From Chlorokybus atmophyticus (lineage: Eukaryota; Streptophyta; Chlorokybophyceae; Chlorokybales; Chlorokybaceae): DNA of 64,000 bases. The DNA is taken from assembly GCA_009103225.1 (NCBI GenBank), contig RHPI01003587.1, forward strand, positions 185,682-249,681, given 5' to 3'. Numbering within the stretch: the stretch's first letter is position 1; the number at the start of each line of letters is the position of its first letter. This document shows, piece after piece, positions 32,978 to 45,468 of this stretch. The position numbers and the translations under genes are program-made. Under the pieces are notes generated by a model. It was not told the DNA's origin. It saw only the letters and a list, made by a program, of their open reading frames with translations, and ran no database searches.

Positions 32978-35618
32978 ATGATGCGCGTGCTCAGCAATAA
33001 GGGAGGGAGGGAGGACAAGGCTACAGTCGACAAGTTGGCAGAGAAAATTCAGCAATCCATCGGGGTAGGAACCCTCAGGCATTCTTATCCAAGTTTTTGC
33101 AACATCATGCCTGGACTGTCAACGATCTGTGCCTTGCGCATGCGTACAGCGCATTGGCATGGTGCAGATACTATACTTGACAGCCGTTGCTTTAATCTTG
33201 CGCATATCGGTTGTAATATGAGTGCAACCGTCGTGTCCTTGGACTACATGTTTGAACGCACAATGCAAGTCACCAGCAGCGGCGTGTTGCAGGATGAGCA
33301 AGTGCCCCCTTACCCCAATCCCACAGTCCCAAACTTGAAGCACTGCAACTGCAAGATGGCAGACATCAAGGGTATTCCAGGATATGTGAGTTACTGAATT
33401 CGCACAGCAGCAATGAAATCATACTGCAACATGCGTACTAACCCTGCCATGTTTCAGACCAAAAAACTGTACGAGGAAATGCAACAGCTGGTGGCTATGC
33501 ATACCTGAACACGCAAAGCAACATGATCTCGAGGAGCGGGAAGATCAAGAGGAGCAGGAGTAGCAGGAGAACCACAGGATGAGGATGAGGATGAGGACAA
33601 GGAGGGTGCAATACCCAGTCCACCGAAGCGGAAACCTTCAAGACGTCGCCAAGCCGCAGCGGTGGATTATGCAGCGGAATTCGCCAGTGCTCTTGAAGAG
33701 ATGAACAAATTCCAGGTGAAATGCTACCCCTCAACAGGTTGCAAAGCGCCACCCAAACTTTCTGCTGACTACTTGAGGGTGAGAACATATCATGACAGCC
33801 TATGCCAATGTAATGGTCTGTGATTGTCTTTGTGTTAGAGTCTGATGGTTACTTATCACTGCATTAAACATACTAACCGGGAGATTCCAACCTCAAGCTC
33901 ATCTATCGTATTATCCAGCCTCCACAGCTGGAGACAAGCACCAGCTGTGGAGGCTGGATAATGTGGAGGATGCACGAGCATCCACGCGCATCCCAGTCAA
34001 CGAGCATTCCAAGTATCTTACGCACAACTGGTTGATCAAGGACTCAACCATCACTGGTGCTGGACTGGGACGATTTGCCTGCGAAGACATTCCAAACGGT
34101 ACGTACACGTGTGTGCGTGTGTATCTTTGTGTGCATGTCTCTCTGTATACTCGCGGATCACTCATGACTTGTGCGCATCTGTGCAGAGGCTTGCCTGTTG
34201 CCATATGACGGCAAATTGTTCAAGCAACAGGAGATGAAGAAGGTCTTGCATTATTACCAGCAAATCAGCGACATCCGACACCACCGGCAATATCACGTCA
34301 ACCTGTTCCCACCAGATACACCAAGCCAATATCAGGTTGTCATCGACGGGCACCCCCGCACTGGCTGTGTAGCGGCTTACATCAATTCCGCACATGGGCA
34401 CACTCAGCCCAACATCATGTTCTACTCGGACTTCGATGACGTCGGCCACCCAGCTGTCACTATGTATGCGGCTAGGGACATTAAGGCAGGGGAGGAGCTA
34501 CTCTTAGATTACACCCCTTTCCCTGCGCCACCAGACGGGCAGACAGACCAAGTAAGTGTGATTGCATTGCTGCATGCCCAGTTTGCATGCCTTGTTAATG
34601 CGACTGTCAATGCGAGACTGTGAATGACTCTAAGACTGTGACACTGAAAGCTAACTTGCCTTCGTTGCTGGCAGACCCAACTGTTGCAAACGGAGGATGC
34701 GGCGCAGAGGCTTGCGAGAAATTGGAAGTTGACCATGGAGGACGCTACGTGGTTGCTTACCAGCAAGCCACCAAGGCAGCTTGACGAGAGTGACTTCGCA
34801 GATTCCATGTGTTTGGTCCAGCGTGTCTTCAGCATGCCCAATGCGGACGCAAAGACAAGAATGGTGAGTTGTACTGACAGTCTTCCCATAATGACAGTCT
34901 CTCTGACAGTCTCATCAACAGTCTGTTGTTTGCATTCCTGTCGCAGTGCACTTGCATGCACTGTGACATGTATGCTAACGAACAAGATCACGTGCATGTG
35001 TCAACAGATAGATTTTAAAGCCCATATTCAGCGTCAAATATCTGTTCATTTCTGTAAAGCGGTTTATGATGCTGCCTACAAAATGAAAGAGGATGCAAAC
35101 GGACAAGTAGACGCCCTTAAACAAGTCATTACGGAATTAGACCTACGGATTGAACAAGAGAATGTGATCAGGGTACGTCAGCATGTGGTGCAACTTTCAC
35201 TTCACACATTTGCTTAAACTGTTACCTGTTTTCGAAGGAAAAGGTCGCAAGTATCCACAAAACTTAGACAGCAGCCATTGCTACCAGAGAGGGGGCTCTC
35301 ACCAGGCAGGCGACAGCATTGGCACTGAAGGGAGAGGACTGGGAAAAGGATTGGGAGAGAAAGATCCGGGGTATGCTGCAGAAGGGCTTCAAGGAGTCCA
35401 GAAAGGAATGGCTTGACGAATACAAGCGGGACATTGTGCGTACACTTGTAAAAGAGCAGAGCGAAGCTGACACACGGGCGGAGGCACAAGCTGCAGCATC
35501 TTTGTTGGTGACGATCAACAACCCTGATACTTCCCATTCACACGACGATCATCTCCATCAGTTGAGAGTGCCCTTGCACCCCGCACCTCCACTACTGAAG
35601 ACCTGGCTGGAGAGATAA
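32978..35618 (+). CDS. SET-domain protein carried by CACTA-4
   Basis: Clear exons are 34187-34551, 34675-34863, 35008-35172 and 35238-35618, preceded by one ending 34098 and probable ones ending 33064, 33385 and 33778. The SET domain is split: ITGAGLGRFACEDIPN before 34098, then GCVAAYINSAHG, QPNIMFYSDFDD, ARDIKAGEELLLDYTPF in 34187-34551. INSA, the following Asn, and GEELLxDY are the S-adenosylmethionine-binding and catalytic signatures of SET lysine methyltransferases. No pre-SET or post-SET Cys cluster is seen. An acidic EDEDEDKEG stretch with a Lys/Arg NLS-like patch precedes SET; predicted helices follow. One in-frame TAG (35265-35267) lies in the last exon, where Gln would fit. Start is uncertain. 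A captured gene or a genuine element gene are both possible. Confidence 0.75.
33910..33962. repeat. Perfect 22-nt inverted repeat at a SET-gene splice site
   Basis: Arms 33910-33931 and 33941-33962 are exact reverse complements around a 9-nt loop (core CCAGCCTCCACAGCTGG). The right arm codes for LWRLDN of the SET protein and the left arm supplies a possible acceptor, so the hairpin could affect splicing. Confidence 0.8.
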
Positions 35619-35789
35619 GCTGAGCGTGAAAATCCTCCACCTGACACTCCACTTCCCCACAGTCCCAAGAACAGTCCACCTTATGACAGTCGCGCGGACA
35701 GTTCACCAGCCGACAGTCCACCTCACCACAGTCTCCATGACAGTCCCCATCCATCTGTCAAGAGAAAGAGAGGGTAAACAAGTGCCCCC

Positions 35790-37927
35790 ATGTCTAAACC
35801 CCCAGCTGAGAAGAAACGTCCCCTTCAGCCAGATTCTCCTGCACGGCAAACTCTACCAGCTGTGCGGCCACAAGCTGGAGAGGAGGCTCTAGCAGCAGCG
35901 CGTGATACAGTGAAAGGTTTTAAGAAGGCCCACGAGGAGCACCGCAAGGCCGTCAATGACGCATCAAGATCGAGCGAGGAAGTGGCAAACGCTGTGGAGA
36001 TTTCTGCAGAACAGCTGTCATTCGCCCTCGGGCTTACAAGAGAAGCATTGGTGAGAATAATTGCATCGCGTACAGTCTTTGTGGAAGAGGGGGGGGGGGG
36101 GGGGGGGGGGGGGNACTTGATGTCTATGTGCAACAGCAAGGACAAGAGCGCGTTCTTGCAACTCGTGACAACCTGCAGACCAGCCTAGTCAGTGTGAACG
36201 AAGCGCGCAAGCAGTATTACCAGCGTACTCTTTACCTCGAAGTAGCGGAGTCGCAGCAACAGGTTGCAATCCTTTGCAAGGAGTTACAGGAGACGCAACA
36301 GAGGGCTGCAGATGCCAACGCTGAGGTCGCCCGGGTGCGCAAGGAGTTGGAGGAGACGATGAAGACAGCATCAAGAACAAACAATGAGTTCAACCTACTC
36401 TTAGCCGAGCTGCGCAAGAGGTTCCATGAATCGGAGCACAGGGCTGGGGCATCAGATGCTGTTATTGCCAAGCTGCGCAATGATTTGGAGGAGACGGAGC
36501 AGAGGGCTGCATTAACCGATGCTGAGGTCAACAATGTGCGCAAGGGTTTGGAGCATGCGGAGCAGAGGGCTGCAGTTTCCAACTCAAAGGTCGCCAAGCT
36601 ACAAAAGGACTTGGCGGAGTTGTAGCATGGGGCTGCAGATTCCAACTCTGAGGTTGCCAACCTGCGCAAGGAGAGGGAGGATTTGCAGCAGAGGGCTGCA
36701 ACCACCAATGCTGAGGTCGCCAACCTGCAAGAGGAGTTGACTACAGCACTCGAAGCCGCCAAGGAGCGTGCGGCATCATTTGAGGCCCAGATTCACGGCC
36801 TCGAATTACGAAACATTGATTTGCAATTGCGCATGCAGGCGATGGCCTCCCGCTCCTCTGCGGGCGCCAAGATTGGGGAAGAGATGGAGAGTTCTCGGCA
36901 GCGCATTCGTCAGCTGGAGCAGGAAATATCAGAGCAAGCGACGAGGCAGTCAGCATCAGAGGCTGTCACAGGGGCTGTCAATGCCGCGACAAGGAGGGCC
37001 AATGAAGCAGAGCAGCAGCTGGCAGAGGCGCAAACCCGCTATCAAAAGCTGGAGTAGAGGCTGGCTGCAGTGCCTTCAACATCAGAGGCTGTCGGAGGGG
37101 CTGTCGACGCATGCGTTGAAGAAAAGCTGAATGAAGCGCTAGCAGGTGCAGAAGCTTTGAACAAGCAGGTGAGAGACCTCAAAGAACAGCTGGACAAGCA
37201 GGTAGCAAATCACAGAGCACAGCTCTAGCAGCTAGCACAGGATCGTGTGCAGTATCTCATCGGCAGAATCAGGGAGTGGGCGCGTGAGGTCTCCAACCAA
37301 TCTTTTGCACTGCGAGGCTACGAACGTACAATAGTGTTGGGCCGTTTGCCAAACACTCAGCTCTTTGACGATTGGCCACAAAGATTTTGGGAGGACCCAG
37401 TCGAATGGCCGGGTATCTTTATACGGCGTGCAGCTCAATTCAGGCAGGCGTGGCAGCAATCACAACGGAGTGCCATTCCATTCACTGGCTTTCAACAAGG
37501 TGCCAGTGGGTTCTGGGACTTCTATAGAAACGCCGTGTCGCACTACACTGGCATCTTGCAGGAACCCGAAATCACAAGGCGCGCTACCCTAATTTCCATG
37601 TTTGACATAATGGTTGTCATGCTATCAACGTTTGTGCACTACCTCCGTGACCTTGACGAAGGGATGGCTTCATTTTGAGGACCAGCGGCAGCGCCATTGT
37701 ATCAGCTACAGCGTCCAATGGACTATGCCGCTGCATGGGCGTGGTTGGCATACCCCGCAGGTGTATCAGCCCTCAGCAGCTACCGCGCTCAGTGCTCCAT
37801 ACTAAGACCTCCTCCTCCTCCACCTCCTGCTGCTGGTGCTGCTGCTGGTCCTCCTCCTCCTCCTCCTGCTGCTGGTGCTGCTGCTGGTCCTCCTCGTCCT
37901 CCACCTCCTCCTTCTGATGCTGGTTGA
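35790..37927 (+). pseudogene. Coiled-coil protein with Pro-rich tail in CACTA-4
   Basis: Exon 35790-36050 (start MSKPPAEKKRPLQPDS) joins in phase to an exon from 36137. The second exon encodes a long coiled coil built of about 21-residue repeats (DLEETEQRAALTDAEVNNVR and relatives), a globular region (YLIGRIREWAREV ... FVHYLRDLDEGMASF) and, after a TGA, a same-frame tail with PPPPPPPAAGAAAG repeats. The only breaks are TAG at 36623, 37055 and 37226 and TGA at 37676; each is one C-to-T change from CAG or CGA, and the repeat alignment shows Gln or Glu at the first. It follows the SET gene by 171 bp on the same strand. The intron contains a 25-base G run and an N. A TnpA-like partner role is possible but unproven. 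Confidence 0.62.
37811..37913. repeat. Tandem CCTCCTCCTGCTGCTGGTG repeats
   Basis: About 45-bp units encoding the PPPPPAAGAAAG tail of the coiled-coil gene. Confidence 0.8.
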
Positions 37928-38411
37928 TGTTCCCCTGGTTTATAGCTTCAGTGTAAGTTGCCTAGCAATTGGCCTTTGCGCACTGCAAGTAGAACTGCTG
38001 GTACGCTTGACCCTTCCTTGTGTACATAATCTGTGAAATGTACAAGTGTGTTACTCACAGTACCAATGCGTGCTTCGTAATGCCTTGTGCCAAAAACACA
38101 CACTGATAGTGTTGTTATCCAACAGTCCTTTGAACAGCCGATTGTTCATGGGACTGTCAAGGAACAACACTGATGAGACAAGTGATGCGTACCCGCCTCA
38201 GCCTCTCCTGCTTTGTAGTACATGATGTGCCTGTCGTAAAACATACGCACAACCTCAGTTGTCGGCTGCTTTTGCCATCTGCCTTGATCAACTTGCTGCC
38301 AGTTGAGCTTCCTCTTGACCGCAATGGGTGATACCTTTTGGTTGCTACAGTCCTTATGGACCACCCACCGCGGTAGGCCTTGGCGAGCACTCAGTGATCT
38401 AGGAGCAGGCT

Positions 38412-39296
38412 TCAGGTAGCCAACATGTTGCCTTCATCGTCAACTTGAGGCTGTCGAACAATAACAATCCATGGCGGAGGATCATCAGATACAGGTGCTG
38501 GTGGGTTAGTTGGCACGCGAAAGTCAAAGACCGACTTGTCCTCATCCTCATGTCTCACAAGCAGCACATCCCCGGTTTCAGGCCATACTGGCAGAGGTAT
38601 ATCAGCTGCTCGCAATCGCAGCTTTGGGTTGCTGAAATCGTAAGCCAGCATGTAGGGGAGCAGTCTTGGTCTCTCCGTCAGCATCCACACTGTGCGCAGC
38701 AGCTGGTGGCCTCGGACAAGAATGTTGGTGTTTTCAAAACGCCCCACATGCAAGGCACCGGAGTCCGCGTCCATGCATTGATATTCAGCAGCATTTTTTC
38801 GCAGGCTGTAGCGGTTGACAGCAATGTGCACATGGCACTCGGTGTGAAAGAACATGAAGATTTTGTTGACGATGGCTGGCCTGTTTCCATCCAGCATCAC
38901 AGCATCCTTACAGTCGCGCTTGTGTGGGTGTGAGAGAGAGAGAATATCAGTCAGTCGTAGTTTAACACAGTCTCAGCATTGACAGTCTGTGCGGCTGTCA
39001 ATGCTGGGACTGTAGATATCAGAGATAGAGACCCTATAACAGTCGCACCAGTGACAGTTTGTGCAACAGTCGTTGGTGGGACTGTCGATGACAACTGTGC
39101 TGCATTCATAATCAAGATATAAAGCACACCTGTATACCAGGCCATCCCTCATATAAACTTTGTAGTCGCGCACTGTCCGCCGTGTCGGGGTGCCAATGGC
39201 AATGTTCTCTTGTGCACAGATGCTCTCGAACAAGCCGTCGCTCGCGAAGTAATGAATGTTGCCTCGCCCAATCACTATGCCTTGTTCTTTTATGCA
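38412..39296 (-). pseudogene. TNP2-type transposase of CACTA-4, C-terminal part
   Basis: Minus-strand exons downstream of the gypsy insertion. The first reads IKEQGIVIGRGNIHYFASDG ... LVYRCALYLDYEC (39296 to about 39115); the second GNRPAIVNKIFMFFHTECHV ... RGHQLLRTVWMLTERPRLLP (about 38890-38412), ending TAG/TGA-free until 38412. Joining 39296 to 45469 across the gypsy element keeps the frame AHSRRIKEQGIV open. The region corresponds to the part that follows the DUF4218-like domain in TNP2 proteins. Confidence 0.65.
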
Positions 39297-39968
39297 TGTA
39301 ACAGCCAAGGCCAATTTCGTGATTTTCATGGCCATTTTCGGCCTTATTTGTAAGGTACAATGCTTTCATGACTTGTGGCGGATATCGGCGAGTTATGAGT
39401 CTGCCGCGGATATCGACCGGGGCCCAAGACCAGTCTGCAAGACGCCAGAAAACGGAGGGCCAGTCGAGAAGGGCTCGACCAGATTTCTGGAAGGGCCTGG
39501 CGCCAAGTAGTATAACTTGACCATATGAGCAGCAAATGGGGAGATCTTGGGTGCGTCGGAAAGGTCTAGAAGTGTACTACAAGATTATGCAAGAATATCT
39601 TAGCTTCTAGTTCCTTCTAGCGCTAGAATCGTCTAGACAATAGCATGTGCAGACTGGTAGGTATAAAAATGACATTCTACAATTTGCAATACAACCTTTA
39701 GCTCCCTAGTTTCTTGTGTGCAAGCTTGGTGGTGGTTAGCAGGGGTTGCTAGCGTGTGACCACCGGTGTATGCTCGCTTGTGTGACGATCCAAGGCGCTA
39801 CACAAGTTGGTGTGTAGCTTCGAGCGCATGCGCGTGCGCACGTGAGTGGCGGGGCGCGTGTGTGTGCTTGGCAGAGGGGGCAAGGTTCCGGTGTGAATAC
39901 CGTGTCTTGGTGAGAGGGTTGTTGATTGGACCAGCTCACTCAGGTAGCAAGGCACGAGCACCGTCACA
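39297..39968 (+). repeat. 5' LTR of the gypsy element
   Basis: 672 bp, begins TG and ends CA. A TATAAAAATGAC box near 39661 is a plausible promoter. Confidence 0.9.
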
Positions 39969-40062
39969 ACTGGTATTGGAGCGCGGTTTACGAAGGTGAG
40001 AGAGGAAGTGTGCGAGCGTGTACACTTTTCTCTCGGAAGCGGAGTGTAGTGTGTTAGTGGAG

Positions 40063-41096
40063 ATGGAGGATGCTCGCATGGAAGAGCTTCAAGCTGCCAT
40101 CTTAGCATTGAGGGAAGAGCTTCATCACACTCAAGCGGCGGCACAAGCACAACGCGAGGCGTATGAGCATGCGATGGCGCGCGTACAAGTTCCCATGGCA
40201 TCAAGCTCGCACGTGCATGTGAAGGTGCCAAAGCCCAAGCCATTCAAGGGTCAGCGTGATGGAGATGCAGTAGATGAGTGGAATTCTCAAGTATCGTCTT
40301 GGTTGAAGCTCATGGAGGTGCCCACGCATCTGCACGTGGAGGTTGCAGCGACATTGCTCGAAGGTGCAGCACTTGTATGGTGGAGACATCGTTGTACGCG
40401 AGTTGCAAGTGGGTTGGTGCTACCATTGACCACCATGGACGAGTTGGCAATGGAGATCAGGCATCAGTTTGTTCCCGTGGAGAGCGTGAAGGCCGCACGC
40501 GACAAAATTGCAGCTCTTATGCAAACGGGGTCGGTGACGGCGTACACGGCTATGTTTCAGCGTTTGGTGATGTCCATACCCAACATGACCAAGGAGGAGC
40601 TGTTGGACAGGTACACACGTGGTGTAAAGCCTTTGGGACGCAAAGAAGTCGAGCTACGGGACCCTAAAACGCTGGCGGAAGCTATACGCATCGCGGAGCG
40701 CCTCGACGCGTTATACTTCAAGTCTACGGCGATAAACACTGATTGGAGGCGTGGCAGGCGTGATGATCAGCCTGGCGGACGCTTTCAACATGCATGGACA
40801 CAAAGAGAACCAAGTTTACAACTTGCAAAGGGAGGTGGAGCTGATTCTGGACCATCACCAATGGAGGTGGGTGCGATACATATGCGCAACGGCGTAGCGA
40901 AGCACGGTGGACATACAGAGGCAGGTAGCAGCGTGCGCAAGTGTTACGTGTGTGGTTCAACCGAACATTTGGCATTCAATTGCTCGAAGCGGCGCACGCA
41001 AGCGACTACATCAGCTAGCAACACAAATCGCTCGCGACGCATCAACACAATGGAGGAAGATGGCGTGGAGGATCAGGGAAACGACTTCCCCCAGTA
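40063..41096 (+). CDS. Gypsy Gag with CCHC knuckle
   Basis: Starts MEDARMEELQAAILALREE (coiled coil), followed by the capsid core (DEWNSQVSSWLKLMEV ... LLDRYTRGVKPLGRKEVEL) and a zinc knuckle CYVCGSTEHLAFNC. Ends in TAA at 41094. The frame is intact and encodes about 344 residues. Pol follows in a different frame. Confidence 0.9.
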
Positions 41097-41150
41097 AGTA
41101 AGGAGGCTACTGCTTGGGATGAGGGGAAGCCTCACACACAAAAGAAGATT

Positions 41151-44100
41151 GTGACATCGCAATCAAGGACGAAAGTGGAAATGGCTATGAACACGCCAAT
41201 GATGGTGAGCTATGCAAAAGAGGAGGCAACGAAGTACGTTGGTCTTCGAGCGCGCATTTGCGATGACCGAGGACAATGGAGGGAGTGCAACCTTATGGTT
41301 GATAGTGGAGCGAACAGCAACTTTATGAGTGAGGAGGTTGCACGGCGCTACGGTTGGCTTTCACCATTACGAGGAGGAGAAGTGAAACTCGCTGATGGTG
41401 AACCACCCTCTGGAGGTACTGGCACTTCATTTCCAAGCAAGGAGTTGTGTGTCCACATGGGGAAGTTGAAGGAGACTATGCGTTTCTGCTGCATCACCCT
41501 ACGCAACGGGTTTAATGGGATTTTGGACTACCGTGGTTGCGGCAACATAACCCATCTATCAATTGGAGAAAGCGTGTGCTTACCATCAAAGGAAGTGATG
41601 GAGAGCCCATTCAAGGTCTACGCGCGTGCTCCATCGAAGTGGAAGACCACTCTTGCGACGAAAGCAAGAAGGGCGTTGTCACAGCTACGTCCGATTTCGC
41701 CAAGGCAAGTATGAGCATGTGTATTGAGCACCTAAAAGGGGATACAAGCACCAGAAAGGCACGGCACGCGCAATCAGGTGGGCTTAGCATTGCTCAAGTT
41801 TCTTATGTGCAATTGAGGAAGCTGCTATCCCCACGACAAGCAAAGGCTGCATGGTTGTGCGTGGTGCGCGAGAATGCATTAAAGTCCGCATCGAAGCTGA
41901 GCGACCATACTGAGACAGCTGCGATGGACCCCGAGGTGTGCAAAATTGTCAAGGACTATCAAGATATCATGGTGAACGGACTTCCAGCTGGTCTACCACC
42001 CTCACGGAGCGTCGATCATCGTGTAGAGCTGATTGAGGGCGTGCACAAGCCACCCTACAGGCCTGTGTACAAATTGTCATCTCTGGAGTTGGAGGAGGCC
42101 GAGAAGCACATAGCGGATCTGCTAAAGAGAGGCTACATCCGACCAAGTAAGTCACCTTACGGTGCACCTATATTGTTCGTTCATAAGAAGAACGGGAGCC
42201 TGCGAATGTGCATTGACTACCGAGCGCTCGACACGATTACAAAGAAGAATTGCTTCCCATTACCGCAAATTGACGAGTTGCTGGAGCAACTACAAGGTGC
42301 GCAGTATTTTACCACACTTGATCTTGCTGGGGGTTATCACCAGATCCGCATCGCACCTGAGGACGTGGAGAAGACAGCGTTTAACATGCGCTATGGACAT
42401 TATGAGTGGTTAGTGATGTCGTTCGGGCTTACGAACGCGCCAGCGACATTTCAGACGTTGATGAATAGCGTTTTTGCGGACCTGATTGGTAAAGGAGTTC
42501 TCGTGTACCTCGATGACAATTTAGTGAACGCGAAGACAAAGGAGGAGCATGTGAGTCTCGTACGGCGCGTGTTGCAGCGTTTACGCGAGCACAAGTTGTA
42601 CGCTCAGCTACAGAAGTGCAAGTTTCTGCTACGCGAGGTGGAATACCTAGGCCACATTGTGTCGCATGAAGGAATCAAGCCGGACCCCAACAAAGTGCAA
42701 GTGGTGCGCGAGTGGTCGGCCCCAACCAATGTGAAGGAGGTAATGTCGTTCTTGGGCCTTGCGGTGTATTATCGCAAGTTATCATGGGATTTTCGCGCAT
42801 TGCGGCCCCTTTGACCACCCTACTCAAGAAAGGGAAGCCTTGGAGCTGGTCTACAAAAGAAGAGCATGCATTTGCTGCGTTGAAGAAGGCGTTAACAGAG
42901 GCACCCGTCTTGGCTCACCCCGACATGGACAAACCCTTTATTTTAGCTTGTGACGCATCTGACACGGCTGTGGGAGCTGTGTTACAACAAGACCAAGGCA
43001 TGGGTCTTCAACCTGTGGCGTTCTTCAGTAAGAAGCTGAGTGGAGCCGAGCTGAACTATCCTGTTCACGAGAAGGAGCTATTGGCCCAAGTGATGGCGCT
43101 ACGACAATGGCGATGTTTTCTTGAGGGCAAAAGGTTCGTGCTAGAGACAGATCATTCCCCATTGAGGTACTTACAGACACAACCACATCTGAGCCGGAGA
43201 CAAGCGCGGTGGTTAGAATTCTTTCAACTCTTTGATTTCGTGATTTAAATACAAGCCCGGTACGTCCAATAGTGTGGCCGACGCGCTGAGCCGGCTTAAT
43301 GCAATTGGGGCACTTGCTCAAGTACAGCCCGAGTGGATCGTCCAGATTCGGCAAGTGCTTCGTGAAGACACGGAGGGTATGAAAGTGTTGCAAGAGCTGG
43401 AAAATGCAGCTACGGACACAAGTGGGCATTGGTCGATGCGCGACGGGCTACTATGGCACCACGGGCGCTTGTACATCCCCAATGTCGCGCATATCCGTGT
43501 GAAGTTGCTGAAGGAAGCTCATGACGTGCCCATTGCTGGTCACCAAGGGTTGGAGAGGACTTTGGCAAGCTTGAAGCAGCGTTTTTACTGGCGAGAGATG
43601 CATCGCGATGTGCGCGACTACGTGGCGTTGTGCGACGCATGCCAAAGGGTGAAGGCAAGTAACCAAAAGCCAGGTGGGTTGTTGCAACCTCTCCCTGTGC
43701 CATTGTCCAAGTGGAAACAAGTTACTATAAACTTCATTACGGGGCTACCGAAGACGACAGAAGGGCATGACGCGATATTGGTGTTTGTGGATAAAAACAG
43801 TAAGATGGTACGCTTGGCACCGTGTGATGAGTCTTGCACGGCACCGGAGGCAGCACGCTTGTTCGTGAAGCATGTGTTTCGTTCTTATGGATTTACCACG
43901 AAGCATTGTGAGCGATCGCGACCCGCGCTTCACAAGTAAGTTTTGGGAGGCGCTGCATAGTGCACTGGGTACCACATTGTAGTTTAGCACGGCATTCCAC
44001 CCGCAAACTGATGGGCAAACGGAGCGGGCCAACCGTGTGATTGAGGACATGCTGTGTTGCTACATTAACGCGTGACAAGATAATTGGGCGGAGCTGCTTG

Positions 44101-44806
44101 AGTTGGTGGAGTTTGCGATCAGCAACCACCAAAATGCAAGCACAGGTGTCACCCCCTTTTTCATGAACTATGGGCAACACCTATTGACACCGTTATCGGC
44201 ATGGACACCACGACGACGTGACGTGGATGTGGAGGCAGCTAGTGACTTCCTCACAAAGTGCGCGGACATGAATAAGGCAGTTAGGGAGGCACTATTGGTG
44301 GCACAAAACAGGCAGAAGCAATACGCGGACGCGCATCGCCGACACCTCACGTTTCAGGAAGGCGACATTGTGTTGCTCTCCGCAAAGCATGTACAGGTGC
44401 GTACGGGAGTTCGCAAGTTGAATGACCGCTGGTTGGACCATTCAAGGTCAGCAAAGTCATCTCGGACGTGGCATATAAGCTGGAGCTGCCCGACACCATG
44501 CGTGTACACCCCGTTTTCCACGTCTCTCTTTTAAAGGCATATCGAGGACAACCGCCACAACGGCCGCCCCCCAAAGTTGGCACGGATGGTGAACCAGAGT
44601 GGGAGGTAGAAGACATCCTTGGTGAGAAGTTTGTGCATGGCGTGCACAAATTCTTAGTGAAATGGAAGGGCTATCCATTGCATGAAGCATCCTGGGAGCC
44701 GGAGGCACACTTGGCAAATGCTCGAGACGTTGTGCGGGACTACCTTGCTCGACGACAACTTCCCGAGCTTCGAGGACGAAGCTCACCTAGCGGGGGAGGA
44801 GTGTAA
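41151..44806 (+). pseudogene. Gypsy Pol: protease, RT, RNase H, integrase, chromodomain
   Basis: Order and motifs: protease LMVDSGANSNF (41290s); RT with VYLDDNLV (about 42505), where the fourth residue is Asn instead of the usual Ile/Val; RNase H ILACDASD and VLETDHSP; integrase zinc finger (HxxxxH ... CDACQRVK, about 43515-43650) and core (INFITGLPK, VFVDKNSK); C-terminal chromodomain EVEDILGEKFVHG ... FLVKWKGYPLHEASWEPEAH (44600-44710). The frame shifts near 41540, 42800, 43247 and 43930, and a TGA replaces Trp near 44074. A dead copy, but the chromodomain classifies it as a chromovirus. Confidence 0.9.
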
Positions 44807-45468
44807 CAGCCAAGGCCAATTTCGTGATTTTCATGGCCATTTTCGGCCTTATTTGTAAGGTACAATGCTTTAATGACTTGTGGCGGATATCGGCGAGTTA
44901 TCAGTCTGCCGCGGATATCGACCGGGGCCCAAGACCAGTCTGCAAGACGCCAGAAAACGGAGGGCCAGTCGAGAAGGGCTCGACCAGATTTCTGGAAGGG
45001 CCTGGCACCAAGTAGTGTAACTTGACCATATGAGCAGCAAATGGGGAGATCTTGGGTGCGTCGGAAAGGTCTAAAAGTGTACAAGATTATGCAAGAATAT
45101 CTTAGCTTCTAGTTCCTTCTAGCGCTAGAATCGTCTAGACAATAGCATGTGCAGACTGGTAGGTATAAAAGTGACATTCTACAATTTGCAATACAGCCTT
45201 TACCTCCCTAGTTTTTTGTGTGCAAGCTTGGTGGTGGTTAGCAGGGGTTGCTAGCGTGTGACCACCGGTGTATGCTTGCTTGTGTGACGATGCAAGACGC
45301 TACACAAGTTGGTGTGTAGCTTCGAGCGCATGCACGTGCGCACGTGAGTGGCGGGGCGCGTGTGTGTGCTTGGCAGAGGGGGCAAGGTTCTGCTGTGAAT
45401 CTCGTGTCTTGGTGAGAGGGTTGTTGATTAGACCAGCTCACAGGTAGCAAGGCACGAGCACCGTCACA
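44802..45468 (+). repeat. 3' LTR of the gypsy element
   Basis: 667 bp, about 97% identical by eye to the 5' LTR. Confidence 0.9.

Larger units (their letters stand above)
39297..45468 (+). mobile_element. Ty3/gypsy chromovirus LTR retrotransposon
   Basis: LTRs at 39297-39968 and 44802-45468 (TGTAACAGCC ... GTCACA) differ at roughly 20 positions by eye. A primer-binding site resembling initiator-Met tRNA (TGGTATTGGAGC) follows the 5' LTR, and a polypurine tract (GCGGGGGAGGAG) precedes the 3' LTR. The flanking repeat is ATGCA/ATGCG, consistent with a 5-bp duplication with one change. The gene order is gag, PR, RT, RH, IN, chromodomain. It lies in the opposite orientation to, and inside, the TNP2 gene of CACTA-4, so it is younger than CACTA-4. 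Frameshifts and stops show it is inactive. Confidence 0.93.

Noticed and set aside
37697-37927. Separate proline-rich gene
   Set aside because: The frame is the same as the upstream coiled-coil gene and separated from it only by one TGA, so it is better read as that gene's tail.
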